DNA of 33,027 nt from Acanthaster planci (GCF_001949145.1 NW_019091418.1:3316989-3350015); one strand, 5' to 3'; shown: positions 12,401-25,600, counted from the stretch's first letter. Numbers and translations: made by a program. The notes: a model not told the origin generated them from the letters alone.

Positions 12401-14118
12401 ACTTGTACATGTACTAAAGGCAGAATTACACATGGAGCCTCTTTGCCAGGTGTGACTTGATGAATATGATTACTTTATCAAAAGGTTAAAAACATTCATC
12501 TTTTCAAACTTTTGCTTTTAAAACAGGTAGGTCACTCGCCTGGATAGTGTACTGCTTCTGATAATGCCCCATCTTTGCTGAAAGCATTTACTTTGATGGT
12601 GACTTGGCTGAGGATTAGATTAACTAGTGTTCCAGAAACTTGATAGCACACTCATCAAAAACCTGTTTTGATCAGGGATCTTGATCCTAGGAATGAGAAT
12701 ATAAATATAGAAAGGTCTATTGACACTAAGCCTGAGGCCACTTACATAAACTAAGAAAGAATAGTGGATTCAGGGGTTTTCCTGTAGCTTGTCCCTTGTC
12801 AAGCAGATACTTTGATGGAATGGCAATATCTACTCTGAAGTTTGAAATCAGTTTCCTTCTTTTAGTTCTGACAGTTTGTATGTCTGTTTTCTATCCTTAA
12901 ACATGCTATATTCACCTTTTGAATGAAAAAGAGTGTAAACAACACCGGTAAGAATGATATATATTATAGATATATATAGAAAGAGATAATTTCTTTTGTT
13001 ACCTCAAAAACCATGTTTGTTTTGTTTGTGCATGGTTATTGGTTGACAGTTAGTACGGCAGTGCCACGACAGTATTGCAATCCACATTATACACTCTCAC
13101 ATTTGACAACGAAATTTCAGAAGAATTGTTTTTGCCCCCGGACAACAGCAGGAAATTTGAACCAACTTTTAAATAAATAAACTGATTGTAATGTTGTAAC
13201 AGTTCTTTTCTCTCATTTATACAGTGCACCAGACCCCTTGTTTTACAAGCACCATTTTTTTATCAAATGAAGGACGTATACACATTATTATAACATCTAA
13301 CCTATAATTGTGCATAAGGTTAATTTAAAAATGCTGTCAAGTTATTTTTGCAGAACCTGTCCATTATAATTCTTGGTAACTGTAAAATCTGCATCAACAA
13401 TGTTGGAAGGATTTTCAAAGTGGTATCAGCCATTAATAGACCGATCCACGAAGTCCTGGCCCAGTGTGTTCTACCATGGGGGCATCCCCCCCGGTCAGAA
13501 ATTCTGGTGGGGCGCTGGTTCCCATGCCCCCCTTCCACTGCTTGTGCTCAATGTGTCATTCCCCCTGTGGTAATTTCTAAGACATGAGCCTTAGAAAGGA
13601 AGTACTTTCACCAAAATGACAGCATCATTTGAAAAACACTTGAACATTCCTGACTTTCATCTTCTGCTAATAACCTCCTCTCCTCAATAAAAAAAGTCTT
13701 GCGAAGTTGCGAGTCCTCTTCACTTATAGCTGTTGGAATTGGGGAAATTTGATCAGTAGGTAAGAGGGTATAAATTAAAGATTCTTTGCTTGCAGGCATG
13801 CAGACTCAACAAGAACCACTTGAAAGAAAGGGAATGACAGATAGTATCTGGGAGTGGGAACTCTGCCCAAGACTGTTATAAAACACTTCAAGTTAGCCAT
13901 GCAATCCCAGTACCTAACCCTACTCATGTCAGCTCATGTCGGTATGGTCTGGTTCTATTCCCTCTTCTTTCTGAAGGTGAAAGTTCACTAGCCTTCGGGG
14001 AGACGATTTATATAGTCTCAAAGTTAGTGGCTGCACTTGCATTATTTCTTAGAGCAAAACCACTCAGATTTGTTCTGAACTTAATGCAAATCTTGCCTTG
14101 ACTGAATTTATACATGTA
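9498..14118. other. Non-coding DNA, no supported gene
   Basis: I found no kinase motif (HRD, DFG, APE) or other recognisable exon. A triple TACATG run lies at about 10830-10852. The phrase GAATATAAATATAGAAAGG occurs twice (about 10735 and 12696). A GC-rich patch with C and G runs lies at 13475-13540. Confidence 0.4.
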
Positions 14119-14386
14119 TTGCAGGTTTTGCTCTTACCCAACATGTATATATATTTTCAGTACTTGTCTGAGACCCTGTGAAAAAATTCACAAGCTTACT
14201 GGGGTGGAGACTCGAACCCATGACCTCCTGCTTACTATTGTAGTGCAGATGTCATAACCACTGGACCACTAAGCTTACCGGGGTTGGCTTGCCAGTCCCA
14301 GTCAGGTTTAGCAGTGGGTACCACAAACTATTAGATGTACTTTCCATTGGGGAAATGTATAGTTTGGTTAAGGGCAAAACCTGCAA
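14119..14386. mobile_element. 268-bp inverted-repeat element flanked by TA, containing a tRNA-like core
   Basis: TTGCAGGTTTTGCTCTTACC (from 14119) matches the reverse complement of the right end (TTGCAGGTTTTGCCCTTAAC) with two mismatches over 23 bases. Both ends abut TA (14117-14118 and 14387-14388), as expected for a TA-targeting cut-and-paste transposon; the superfamily is inference. The interior holds a tRNA-like segment on the minus strand. No transposase frame is present. Confidence 0.75.
14205..14270 (-). repeat. tRNA-like (tRNA-derived, degenerate) sequence
   Basis: Read on the minus strand it contains TGGTCCAGTGG, a good match to the tRNA A box (internal RNA polymerase III promoter), and 37 bases later GGGTTCGAGTCTCC, a good B box and T-loop. 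The T stem has mismatches and no clean anticodon arm can be drawn, so it is not a functional tRNA. The A-box region resembles Glu/Asp/Gly-type tRNAs. It is bounded by direct copies of AAGCTTAC(T/C)GGGG (14192-14204 and 14271-14283), which may be a target duplication or the remains of an acceptor stem. Confidence 0.65.
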
Positions 14387-16256
14387 TATAAATTAACATC
14401 TTCCCAAGGCAGAGTACATCTTGAAAAATTGCCATGACTTTTTCATGCTAAAATTAATAGAAAATGTTTGATGTAAAATTCCAGATTCTTTTAAATGCCA
14501 GATGTTAAACTGAATATTTTTACATGTTTTATATGCCTTTCCATGTCTTCAATGTCAAACCGGCACGCAACATTAAAGCTTTTATTAATAAATGTATTTC
14601 AACCTGTCTTATCAATGTAATTGCACAAACTCCTTTAGGACTCTAATCATATATCTGAAGCAGACGATTACATTCTATCATAACTGTGCATTGTATACAC
14701 CCAAGTGAGTCTCATTTATCCCCGTAAGCTACATTTACTGTAGTGATCACTCTCCTCAAATGAACTCACATTTTTTTCACCGTGTATGTCCTGTTTCTGA
14801 TGTTACCTCTTGGAAATGACATTTTGGCCAGCAGGTTTGGCTAGCAAAGATATTCAGCTCAGTTTTCTTGGATTTCATCCAATTTTGCATCCTGGTATGA
14901 TTTTTGTTGAACTGTCGAGTGGGGTCTTTTTTTTCCATAGTTCGTCTCCCTCTTGTGTCTCTATTTCAGTGGAATTGTATTTCTATTTTTCGGGGAAGTG
15001 CATCTCAGATTCCAGTCTCTTGTCTTTTCCTTTCCCCCATCTATGGTGCGTGACTACCTCCCCTCCGACCCTAGAGAGAAAGGCTTCCTCTGACCATCTC
15101 CTATAACTGGCTTCATCCGCTCTGGAGAAGGGCATGTCTTAACACGTCCACTCACTTTCACAATGTGAGGCAGGGAAACATTCTAACCTACTGATAGTAA
15201 TGAGGATAAAAAGAACAGAAAAGAAAGAGACAGGGATATCTAGGTCGTAGATTGCTTGTTACAGATCTCAAAATAATACATTGGTCTGTTACCAGTAGAT
15301 CAGATGGATGATAGGCCTATGGCTCGCTCCAAACAGAATTGCATAGATTTCCTTTCAGCTGATTTGATTACTTAGGCTTTTGAATCCTCTGCTAGATATA
15401 GTTTGGCATGCTTCATTTGGCAATGGCTGTGTACAATTAGTAGTCACAGATTTGTCATCGTGTTATATTGACTCAGTAATCTTTAGTGCACAGGATGGAT
15501 TGTTTGTTGAAAGTTAAAGTTCACTTTTGCGGGGCATAGTTTTCTTCTTAGATTGGAAATTTGTAATCAATAATGGCTCTAACTTTCAAAGTTCTCCTAA
15601 TGAAAGCAAGTAACTGCAGTCTCATTATCCTTACCTTGGAAATGACTTTTCGTTATGCCAGTGAGAAAAAGTGATTTCTGTGTCAGCACATATTGAAGCA
15701 CAATCTGCTAACAGGGATGCTCAGCATTATTCCTTCATGCATTACCCAAAATTTCTATTGGGCATCTCTCTCAGAGGTCGCTTTGTCTAAGTTCCCCCTG
15801 CACTCTGTTTTCCAATACAGGATTTATCTGATGAATACATGCAATCTGAGGAGGATTGCCAGTGGAACAAAGGTGGAAGAACGGGAGAGTTTGAACTTAA
15901 ATGCCAAGGAAATCACTAAAAGTAAATCATTTAAAGGATGGTTTTAAGCTTTTTGTGGTTTTTACATTTTAATGATAATATTGGCCTACTGACTTCAAGA
16001 AGCAGGAGTTTGTTGTAAAAAAAATTCACAATGAATTGCTGGGTTGTCGAATTGTCAATATCATCAGTGACAGTAAGTCATTCTCATGTTGCAGTTACAA
16101 TTGGTCATTCTCAAAAATGTTGCTCTGAAAGCTGTCTACTGGAGAAAATTGCATTCAATGTTAAATGATCACTACATCTTAAGCTTAGATTGTCATTATG
16201 TATGGGCCTAAATTTATCTTTGAAATGCTAAATGTTGCCAATTGATACCTGGATGG
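14387..16256. other. Non-coding DNA with one weak exon-like segment
   Basis: The only candidate is 15821-15921, between TTTTCCAATACAG and A|GTAAAT, whose translation is not recognisable. Nothing else is supported. Confidence 0.4.
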
Positions 16257-16471
16257 ATGACTTTTGATTGGCATATGATGATGTTAGTGACTTGGATTGA
16301 CTTTCACATATTATTGGCTTGGCATTACTTATGATTGGCTTATGATTTATTTGAGATGACTTGTGATTGACTTGTGAGGGATTAAGACTTGTGATTGGCG
16401 TATGGTTTTGGATGATTCATGACTGACTTGCGATGTGCATGGGATAACTTGTGATTGGCTCATGATTGGTT
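16257..16471. repeat. Degenerate minisatellite of GACTTGTGATTGGCTTATGA-like units
   Basis: Variants of CTTGTGATTGGC and ATGATTGGCT(T/C)ATGATT recur about ten times in 215 bases (for example near 16261, 16330, 16358, 16386 and 16448). Spacing is irregular, so the period has decayed. No open frame runs through it. Confidence 0.7.
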
Positions 16472-18367
16472 GCAATTCTGTATGCCATACTAATGTCACA
16501 GTGTATGAAACCTCACGTCTGGCATAAATTAATGGTACATGTACATAGTTTGATATCCTTACTGCAGGATTCCAATTAGGAATAATGTACTATCACATTC
16601 ACATAGTCACTTTGGTGACTATCTCATACAAATGTAAGTTGAAGAAACATGCCATACACGATCATGAAATAAATAAAAAGCCACTCGTCAAGTGATCTTT
16701 TGTCATTTTAAGCCTTAAAACAGCATTCATTTTTGTGTCTGATCTATCAAACAAGCTATAAAAGACCACAAAACTCATAAAATACAAGTCAGTGAAACTT
16801 TGCAGGAAAAATAACTCAAGATAAGTTTAACTAATATGGTTAGAAGCCTAGACAAATAACTGCTGGTAGTTTCAAATTCTGCTTGTCACAGGGGTTGATT
16901 TAACTCAATAAGCTTGTCTTTTTTCAGATTTTGCCAACATAGTTGGAAACAAAAATTCACATTTTGCTCAAAGGTTCTGTAATAATAACCCTTCTTTTGT
17001 TGGCTCTAATTCCAGACTGCCTGGTCTAAACCCCAAGGAAAACTGGCAAAAATGTTCACACTCGACTAACTGTGGCACTGAACAAAAGATGCATTTCTTG
17101 TGCGAGCATGCACACTCAACCACTTTGCATAACCATCCTTATGTGGTATGGCTCACTAAACTGGGACACACACAGTGAACTCAAGGTAGACTGCATATTC
17201 ATTAGACCTTAACTATTAACCAATGAGAATTAGGAAAATAAAATACACACTGAGAGCCTTTTTTTACAGGAAATTTGCAAGACAACATACACAAATCATT
17301 TGTTTAAAAAAACACACACAACAAAACAGGCTAAATGTGACAACCATAAGTGTAGAGATCAAGAAAGCAAGTGCTGAGAACTCTCAAGGTTCCAGCTGTC
17401 AGTTTCCATTGTTTGTATAGATTTGACTCTAAGTCTGAGCAGTTTGCCAAAAGAAATTATATCAGCATTGCATATAAAGTGATTTTTCTTCCAAATTGTT
17501 CATTTAGGTAAAACCTGGGCTTTATTCAAAATTAACCAACTGGAACCTTGACTGGATACTTTTACTTTGATCAACAGAGCCGAGAATCATGCTTTAATTC
17601 TCTTTTGCCACTTCAAAAGTGCATGCATAACTTCAAAAAGAACTTCTTTCAAAAAGGACAAAGGGACTCAACATGACTCATTTTTACATGGCTTGATGTG
17701 AGTGCATTCTTCTTCTTGTACTGGTAGTATTCTGTTGTAGCAATTTTGTATTGGTGCTTGTCCGAGTTTCTGAGATACTAACCTGTTCTCAGCTTTTGTA
17801 ACTGTGTCCTGCAGTCCAATTTGGTTTCCCAAGACAGACCTTTATTCTTCCTCTGCAAACTGTATGGTTCATACCGTTGAGGGTTGAATCTCTTGTGGAT
17901 TGACAAGAAGGCGTTAAGAGAATGTCATTGGTGCATGCCAGTTCATTAGGTAGAAACCAGACTGCCTTCTTGTGACATGAGAAGTTGCCAGTCCCAAGTG
18001 ACTGAAGCAAATTTACTGCGCACTTCCAACTTTATTATTTGTATCCTGACCTTATTTTTGTGTCAGTGAAAATTTTTAACACAGAGACCTATAAATTATA
18101 ATCACAGATTGGAAAATATTTACATAAAATTGTGGTATTTGTAAGTCTGCATTCTCCCATCGGTAAAGATGGATTTCTGAACACCGGGGGAAGACTTTTG
18201 CTGCACGATTTCCATGGAATAAAGTCAGAATGAAGTGTGGCTGTCTGAAGACAAATTGGAGACTTGTTCACTCTCATCAGAAGGGCTTTCCAGGACTTTG
18301 TACTTTCTGTCATGTTTCTTTTTGTTGTTGAAGATGAAATGCCTAGGTTCTTTTTGAGGTATTGCTT
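16472..18367. other. Non-coding DNA, nothing recognised
   Basis: Short open frames without domains or splice support. Confidence 0.4.
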
Positions 18368-18580
18368 AAACAAACAAACAAACAAACAAACAAACACCCA
18401 AACAAACAAACAAACAAACAAACAAACAAACAAACAAACACCCCAACAAACACCCCAACAAACAAACAAACAAACAAACAAACAAACACCCCCAACACCC
18501 CAACAAACAAACACCCCAACAAACAAACAAAACAAACAAACGAACGAGCGAACGAGTGACTGAGCAAGCAAGCAAGCAAA
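18368..18580. repeat. CAAA/AAAC microsatellite with interspersed CACCCCAA
   Basis: Long runs of AAAC units are interrupted by CACCC/CACCCCAAC blocks and end in GAAC/GAGC/AAGC variants. The array is open in several frames on both strands, giving Cys/Leu/Phe/Val-rich or Lys/Gln/Thr/Asn-rich artefact translations that are not genes. Confidence 0.93.
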
Positions 18581-19599
18581 AGTGAGGAATCTCTTTTGTC
18601 TCAAGTTATGATGTGCTAATCCAGAGTTTTTAAGATCAAGAAAACTACTTTCTCAGGGAGTTTTGGGATGGCAGCTCAAACATTTGCAAGAAAGAAATGT
18701 GAAGCCTCTTTTTGTTTTCAGTCCTGTTTATCATATGTGTAAATCAATTTTCTCCCTGTTGTCAGAGAGCTGTAATGAGTACATTTTAATACAATGTACC
18801 AAGAACTGTTGTCTTCAGATTTTCATTTCTGACATAACGTATGGTACATGCAAGCCATAAATGACTTGTCTGCAAGCTGGCTGTGATGCCCAGAGGCAGT
18901 TGTCATCATAACTTTCAGTCCCAAAATAATCTCTGAAGTATCTCTGTGAATCAGTCCTTATTTTCAATAAAGCATTTTGATTTCAGGCTATACACATGTA
19001 GATAGCTGTCTGGTAAGCATCCCTCGTGTCATAATTTACCCTATTAAACCACCTGTTTAGGAGACTTTCCTGGCAGGAATAATCAATTGCTTGTTTACTT
19101 TTTTGAACAAGACAAGTAACAGTCATACTGAAGGGGAAAATCTGGGGAAGAAGTTTGAGCAGGTGCATCATGATAGATGCAACCAAGAACTGATTTTTAT
19201 CAGATGAGATGTATTTGTTTCAAGTTCATTTCAAGAGTTTCATTTGTGGGACTAAAATTTTCATTTTCCTAACTTACAGTTGGGAACATAGTTCCATAGA
19301 TTGTGCTAACTGGACTGTGATATCATGCCAATTCTTGAAGAAGAATTCACAGTGTAATCCTTATTAAACCTTTACATTCTTATTCAACTTATTAAAAAAG
19401 TTCAAAGCTGAATGCTTGTTACTGACAGGCCTACCTACAGTGTGAGTGCTGCAAGGTTCTCCGTGTTCTCATTCTAGCTTAATCCACCTAGGTTCTCTCT
19501 GCCTTCTGCTAGTAAGAAAATGCTGATCAATATAGCACAGCCTGTACAGGTCCTTGGGAATAGTAATAAATGCTTTGTCATTGTCGTTTTCCTATGCAG
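18581..19599. other. Presumed intron upstream of kinase exon A
   Basis: No exon ending in an APE/SPE-like motif is visible. The 3' end carries the pyrimidine tract and CAG acceptor of exon A. Confidence 0.5.
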
Positions 19600-19665
19600 G
19601 TTGTGTATGGTCTCCCATTTGGTCCAGAGATTGACATGTGGTCCCTGGGATGTATCTTGGTTGAG
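19600..19665 (+). CDS. Kinase exon A: subdomain IX (DMWSLGCILVE)
   Basis: This 66-base exon encodes 22 residues beginning VVYGLPFGPEIDMWSLGC and ending LVE. The Asp-Met-Trp-Ser-x-Gly core is the hallmark of subdomain IX in CMGC kinases; in DYRKs it follows SPE-V-x-x-G-x-P, which the start VVYGLP fits. It follows a pyrimidine-rich acceptor ending TTTTCCTATGCAG and is followed by the donor GAG|GTACTC, both in phase 0. The preceding exon should end in an R-S/A-P-E-like motif, but no such exon is recognisable in this window. Confidence 0.88.
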
Positions 19666-22600
19666 GTACTCATTTCAAAGAGAAATAGAAAAAGTTAATA
19701 ATTTTGATTTCATTTTCTTGTGAAGTACTGAATGATGGTGAAAATGGAGTCTTTTGCCACAATAAGTTGTTTCTGTTACATTATCACATAACACTCAGGT
19801 ACACTGTATGAGATATGTAAATATGTTTACAAAGAATGCTTTCAGAAAAAGTCCACCATGACTCCTAACAATAGAACCATTGTCTAGGTTACATGGCCCA
19901 TAACACATAAGTGGTGGCTACATGCATTGAACAAATTGCCAGTTTTGGGGTCCCTGTGCAAAGTTAAGTTTGGATTGAAAGTAATAAACAGATTTTATTT
20001 TATTCTAGCAGAACAATTATAGAAGTGAATACGACACTTGCACAATTACGTGTATAAAAGGCATTAGTGCGACAACCAGCACATGAACCAGAAGGTGGGT
20101 GTATTCCTCTCATTTGCACTACACTTTCTGGTTCAAATGATGTCATGCTGTTCATGTGGATATACTTTGCCTTATTTTTCAGCTGTATCTGGGAGAACCT
20201 CTGTTCTTTGCTGTTACCAAGGAAGAGCTGCTTCAGAAGATGATTGCCGTGCTTGGTCCACTCCCTGTCCAAATCTTCCAAAGGGGAAAGTTCTACTCTG
20301 AGTTTGAGCATTTCATTGGCAAACCACAGACGAAGCTAGGTAAGGTTGATAGAAGGCATTGCTGGGATAGGTACAAGGGACACTTGATGCTGAACTCACA
20401 GTCAGTGTCGTGAGTCAAGTGTACTCAGGTATAAGTGTGGACATAATTTTTTATTGGCAAGCCACAGACTGTTCCAGGAAAGTGAAAACTTTCCGATTTT
20501 AGAAACCTGTTTTGAATGCACAGAAGGCGTTATTTCCTAAGTTTCCTTCGCCTGTCAGACACTACCAGTACTTCGCCTGAACTGGGAAAGATGAAATTCT
20601 AAATGTGAATGCTAAATCCACAGCCTCACTTCAGTGCAGTGTTTTGCTTTAAAGGTCCAGTCCATCCTTTGTCATTTGTGCAGTAATGGTTCTTTGAGGC
20701 AACAGAACTACTCAAAATCTACAGAAGGGTGCCCAAGAACTATATGTAACCTGATGAGTTTTAGCTCTGTGAATATTGTGTACTCTGAGAAAAACTGTAT
20801 TCTAGAACATTCTAGCATCCTAAATTCTCTTAGTCTTAATACATGTATTCTAGGATTTCAATTTAAGATAAAAAGTTGATGAATCTTGTTTTGAATTGTG
20901 CCTGAATTCAGCATCTGGGACACATTTTCATGTGCGTTAGAATGCAGCAACGTAATGTCTTGCACTTAACCAGTGAATCATAGTGACCACACGTGTGTGT
21001 GGAGTTTTAACACTTGAGCACACTTCTAATGGTATTTTGCCCAAACTGATATGGCCTTCTTTCATAATTTCTTCAAAATGACAGCTTGCCAGAAAGAATA
21101 ATTTCACATAGAGTTTAGTCCCATAACCATCTTTAAACCAAGTATTTTTGTCAACAATAACTTGGTCAATTACTTTTTGGATAACTGCAAATGATGAAAT
21201 GTACCTTCAAGTTTCTGTATAGCAACAAATACTCACTTGTATGAGTAAACCAGGGCGTATTTACAACACTGCTTGTAAGAACAGATCTGTTTTATGGTGG
21301 CAGGAGTCGGTTATATTGGACCTTCAACATTGCTTTCTTTGGTTGGCCAATTTTGGGCTGTAACAGTGTGAAATTACCATAGTATGATCTTTGAAAATGA
21401 AATCTTATTGAGCTATTTTACCCTAAAAATTTCCAGGTTTTTTTGTGACTTACCCTCTTGCTTTGAACTCATTTCTCAACTGCACTTTTTCATTCTTCAA
21501 CACCTTTGAGCTGAAATGTGATTGTTACACACTAATGAGGCAATTTTGCCACTGAAAAAATGTATTCTTAGCGTTGATCAGCCATGTAGCATAGAAGGGT
21601 CGGGATATGCCGTGCATACTCCAGCAGCTGATTAATTTAACAGATTTTGCTGTGTCTGTACAAATTCTGTGGACAAAAATGAGGAGCATTCAATAGCCAC
21701 AGACTACATGGTGCACGTAGGACTTGTTGATATTAAAAAGAAACAATAGGGCAGTTGGCATTAGGTATACACTGCACTCAGACAGTACATGTACCTTGAT
21801 CAGGCATCTAAAAGTACTGTAGCTGTAGTTTAGAAACCCAGGTAATGTTGCTTGTACTTCTTCGATATCAAGGAATGCCTCACACGTTCTCAACCATAAA
21901 CACTTTAAAAATGACTCTTGCCACTTTTAGAAGCTAAGATTTAGAGCTAATGGGCCATTACTGCCCATAGGTCCATGTACATAAAAGGTAATTGCCTGGA
22001 AATATATATAGTAGGCATTAAGATTCAACGTGAATTATTGATACTTAATGACAGCAGTGACTTAGCCATGAAAAGACCCTTTCATCTTGGCATCGTGCTT
22101 TGCTTTTGAACCAGCTCAAATTGAAAATTTGGGAAAATTGAAAACTTAAATAAAACTAGGTTATTTTCAGTATTAATATTGATGTTTGATTCAAAGCATT
22201 CTGTTCAATGACTGATGCCTACGTATCTTTACACTTAACAAATTGATAGTGCAATATATTTTTTTTCACTTAACGGGGTCATTATATCTGGATGAATTCT
22301 AAGAACCTAACCCCAAAAGCTACATTAGCACCAATTTGCAGCACTTCACCCTAATTCCTGAAAGCATTGCCCCTCATTTTTAAAGACATGGATGATGGAC
22401 TCTGTGCGTGGCACAACCATCACACCTGAGCCCCTTGCTTTTAGTTTAACAATGATGCTTGGCTAACACCGTTGGACATAAATCTGTAAGAGGAGAAGGG
22501 TTAGGGCTGCTCAATGGCAAAAGTAATCACTCAATGCCTGCCCACCATTAAGATGATAAATGACAGCCTTTTTACAATAATCAGTTTACTGAATGAAAAA

Positions 22601-25600
22601 CTGTATGCCCTAGTGTCCTCTCAAAGATAACTCGTAGTTGTTGACTTCTAGACTGGAGGACATGTGGTCTTACTTTTGAAAGAAAAGAAATCACAATGTC
22701 ATCACCTTAAGTTGACTGCATTTATATCTTGGATGATGATTTGGAATCACATGTTTTATATATGACAAGTGTTCAGGACTTACTTGTGCACGTACTCGTG
22801 GAGAAAAATTGTCTTGCAATGGAGAAATATGCTGAAATGAGTGAATTTAGTGTCATCTGCAGGTACTTCCCTGGGGTGACATATTATGTACATATAGGTA
22901 GCCAGTGGAGGTACCCACTAGAGATACCAGTTTGTTGTGGGTTATGCTGCCTGCACCTGGTTATATGTGTGTTATTTTAATGTGATAAATCTTGCCAGGT
23001 CTTACTCATTCACTTGAAATGTAGTCCTGTACACCCCATTCCAGATTGGTAAAGGTAATAGAGTACACTCACAATACCCGGCATGTCCTATACTGCCATT
23101 CTGCATACAGCCTGTAATTTGTGACAAACGTCTGTCATAAAAACTACCTCTGAGTATCCATGGATGCCTCTAATGGAGATACATGTAGATTCATTACACA
23201 ATTAGTGTCAACTATGAGGAGGTCTGTGATGTGGTGTAACAGCTATGAGAGAGATCTCTTAGAGTCTTTATGCATGTTTAATGAGTATCTACCCATCCAT
23301 GTATGGGTGTAGTTGATATACCCATGATATCAATGAGCGACAGTGGTTACATCAATACAACCTATTAGATATTCTTGTGCGATTAGATTAAAAATACACC
23401 AGGTAAAATTTCCGCAGTCCAACCCACATTTCCAACCCACAAGTATAACAAAATCTACATGTACATGTGTTTTGCTATTTGGAGTTTTTTGTTTCGTCGT
23501 CAAGCTGAAAGACATAACCTCTTGGATTTACCACTTATTGCTGGAGAGGAGGACTTTCTACATAAATCCTGCTCAGAATGTGTACATGTATACATAGAGT
23601 TGCTGGTGCAATTGCAGAGGGAGTTGTGTGAGACTTTTATATCCACCTTGCTTTTGATAAACTACCTCTAATGGAGATAATAAATTTCCCTTTGGAAATG
23701 CTGGCTGGACTTAACCATCTGGCTTATGTTTTGTGTGTAAAACTAATGGAAATTAAAAAGTGTTTGGATCTTTTACACCGCAAAGACATATATTAGGAAA
23801 GGTTTCTGTGAACTTTTTGAACAACGAAGGAGATACCACTATCGAATATTTGTACTTGGTGCATCATTTTTCACAACTCCCATGCTAAAATTCCACTGTT
23901 TTCAGTTTTCTTTAAACTAAAAATATATTCCTGTGTCTTTTTAGTTGTTGTTATTGCCAGAATTTTCACTTCTTGTCAGTTCCATAATTGCTCAATTTCA
24001 TTCAATTTGTCATCTTTCTTCCCTGTTGATTTTTACAGAGACACAAAGCAAGCTATTCCGTCGGCTTGGAGAACTACATGATTACAACTTTGGTAGTTTC
24101 ATTCTGTCTATCCTGCAATACAACCCTAGTAGGTGACACACTGATTGATACTCATGGATTGCTTATCATGACTTGCTATTGGCATAATATAATTGACACT
24201 ATGAAGTCTGCATAAGTACATGTAGAACCCCATCAGCCAAAACATTGCTCAGTTTGATGGCAAATGTCATCTTGGTGATTTTGTAGTCTAGTTCAGAGAT
24301 ACAACACAAGGCTACCACAGCTTACTTTGGCAAAAGCATTGTCTTCTGTGGTTTTGCACACATTTGCCCACAGCTTGACCCAAAGTGAAAAGTCTTTTCT
24401 GGATGAAACTGGATTGAAAATATTTCTGAGAAAAGTTTGCTTACTGACCTACTGTTAGTTACAATTCACACACAAAAAAGCAAATTTAAAACAGCCATTT
24501 ATCTATACAATTCTGGTGTAATTTAGTGCTTAAATAGTTGTAACGATTTCTTCCTGAGAGAATACACTTTAGGTCATAAATATGCACATCTGCATCAGTA
24601 TAAAAATGCACAAAAGTGCTGGAAATTGCAAAATGAAGTTTAAAATTAAGGTTCTGTGGGACACCAAAGTGCATTCTAGGGACTGCATTATAAAATTAAC
24701 ATTGCATGGACCCTTAACCCTAACCCTCCTCAATCCTCCAACAGGTGAAGGATTGAGGAGGGTTAGGGTTAATCTTAAGGTGATTAGGTTTTGTTGAGCT
24801 CTTTCTTGCCTTACTTTTCTCTTTGGGTCTTGGGAGACATACGCCTTTTGGCGACAGTTTACTTTTAAACTTTTATGTTCTCCTGGCCAGCCCGCTGTGT
24901 CTTGTGATTGTCTTGTTGCATGTTCAATTGCCCCAAATAAATATTCTTTGTATTCCTATTATTATTATTATTATTATTATTATTAAATATTGATGGAGCA
25001 ATAGTAATCTCCATATGTGCACAAAAATCAGTGCAAAATGGATGTACATGGACATGTAAAGCCCACATTTATCAAACTTCAAAACGTGCAGTTGTCTACT
25101 GCAATTTACCCTGTACTGTACAGGAGCAATTATTTGTACTTGAGAAAAATCACATTAAGAATTTTAGAAAATCCATGTCTCCTTAATGAGAACTAAGGGA
25201 TTCAATAGTTGATGATTCATGGACCTATTCTCTCCTGAGTACAAGTTCTTTTATCTCAGTTCTATGTAATCTTTTTACATCTCAAAAGTCTTTGGCTTGC
25301 CCTGCATGTAAGTATCTGATGTATTTATTTGATTTATTTATCCAGGGTTTGCCCAAACAGTTTCCTAAAACTGGTTCCATTGCGGGCCCTGCAAACACTC
25401 TTAATAATGTTACATATACACATGTACAGTAAAAACAAAACTTTGACATTAGACACTTTTACAATTTTAATAACAATAATAGTATTTATTTTGGCAATAG
25501 AACATAGAACAAGACAATCCCAAGACGCAGCGGGCCGCCCAGGAGAATATAAAAGTTTTTAAAAAAAACTGTCGCTAAAGGCGTACGTCTCCCAGAATTT

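Noticed and set aside
10735-12714. 19-base direct repeat GAATATAAATATAGAAAGG at two sites as long terminal repeats
   Set aside because: The similarity does not extend beyond the AT-rich word and there is no retroviral or retrotransposon coding sequence between the copies.
14203-14270. Functional tRNA gene on the minus strand
   Set aside because: A and B boxes are present, but the T stem has mismatches and no proper anticodon arm forms; a tRNA-derived repeat is the better reading.
14810-15106. 98-residue open frame on the + strand
   Set aside because: It has a Phe/Ser-rich composition from a pyrimidine-rich stretch and no domain or splice evidence.
15821-15921. Exon-like segment with acceptor TTTTCCAATACAG and donor A|GTAAAT
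   Set aside because: The translation (ending about LNLNAKEITK) is not recognisable as kinase, and its phase does not fit a direct join to exon A at 19600.
18089-18604. 171-residue Cys/Leu/Phe/Val-rich minus-strand open frame, and overlapping frames on both strands
   Set aside because: It is the translation of the CAAA/GTTT microsatellite, open in several frames on both strands, with no domain or splice context.
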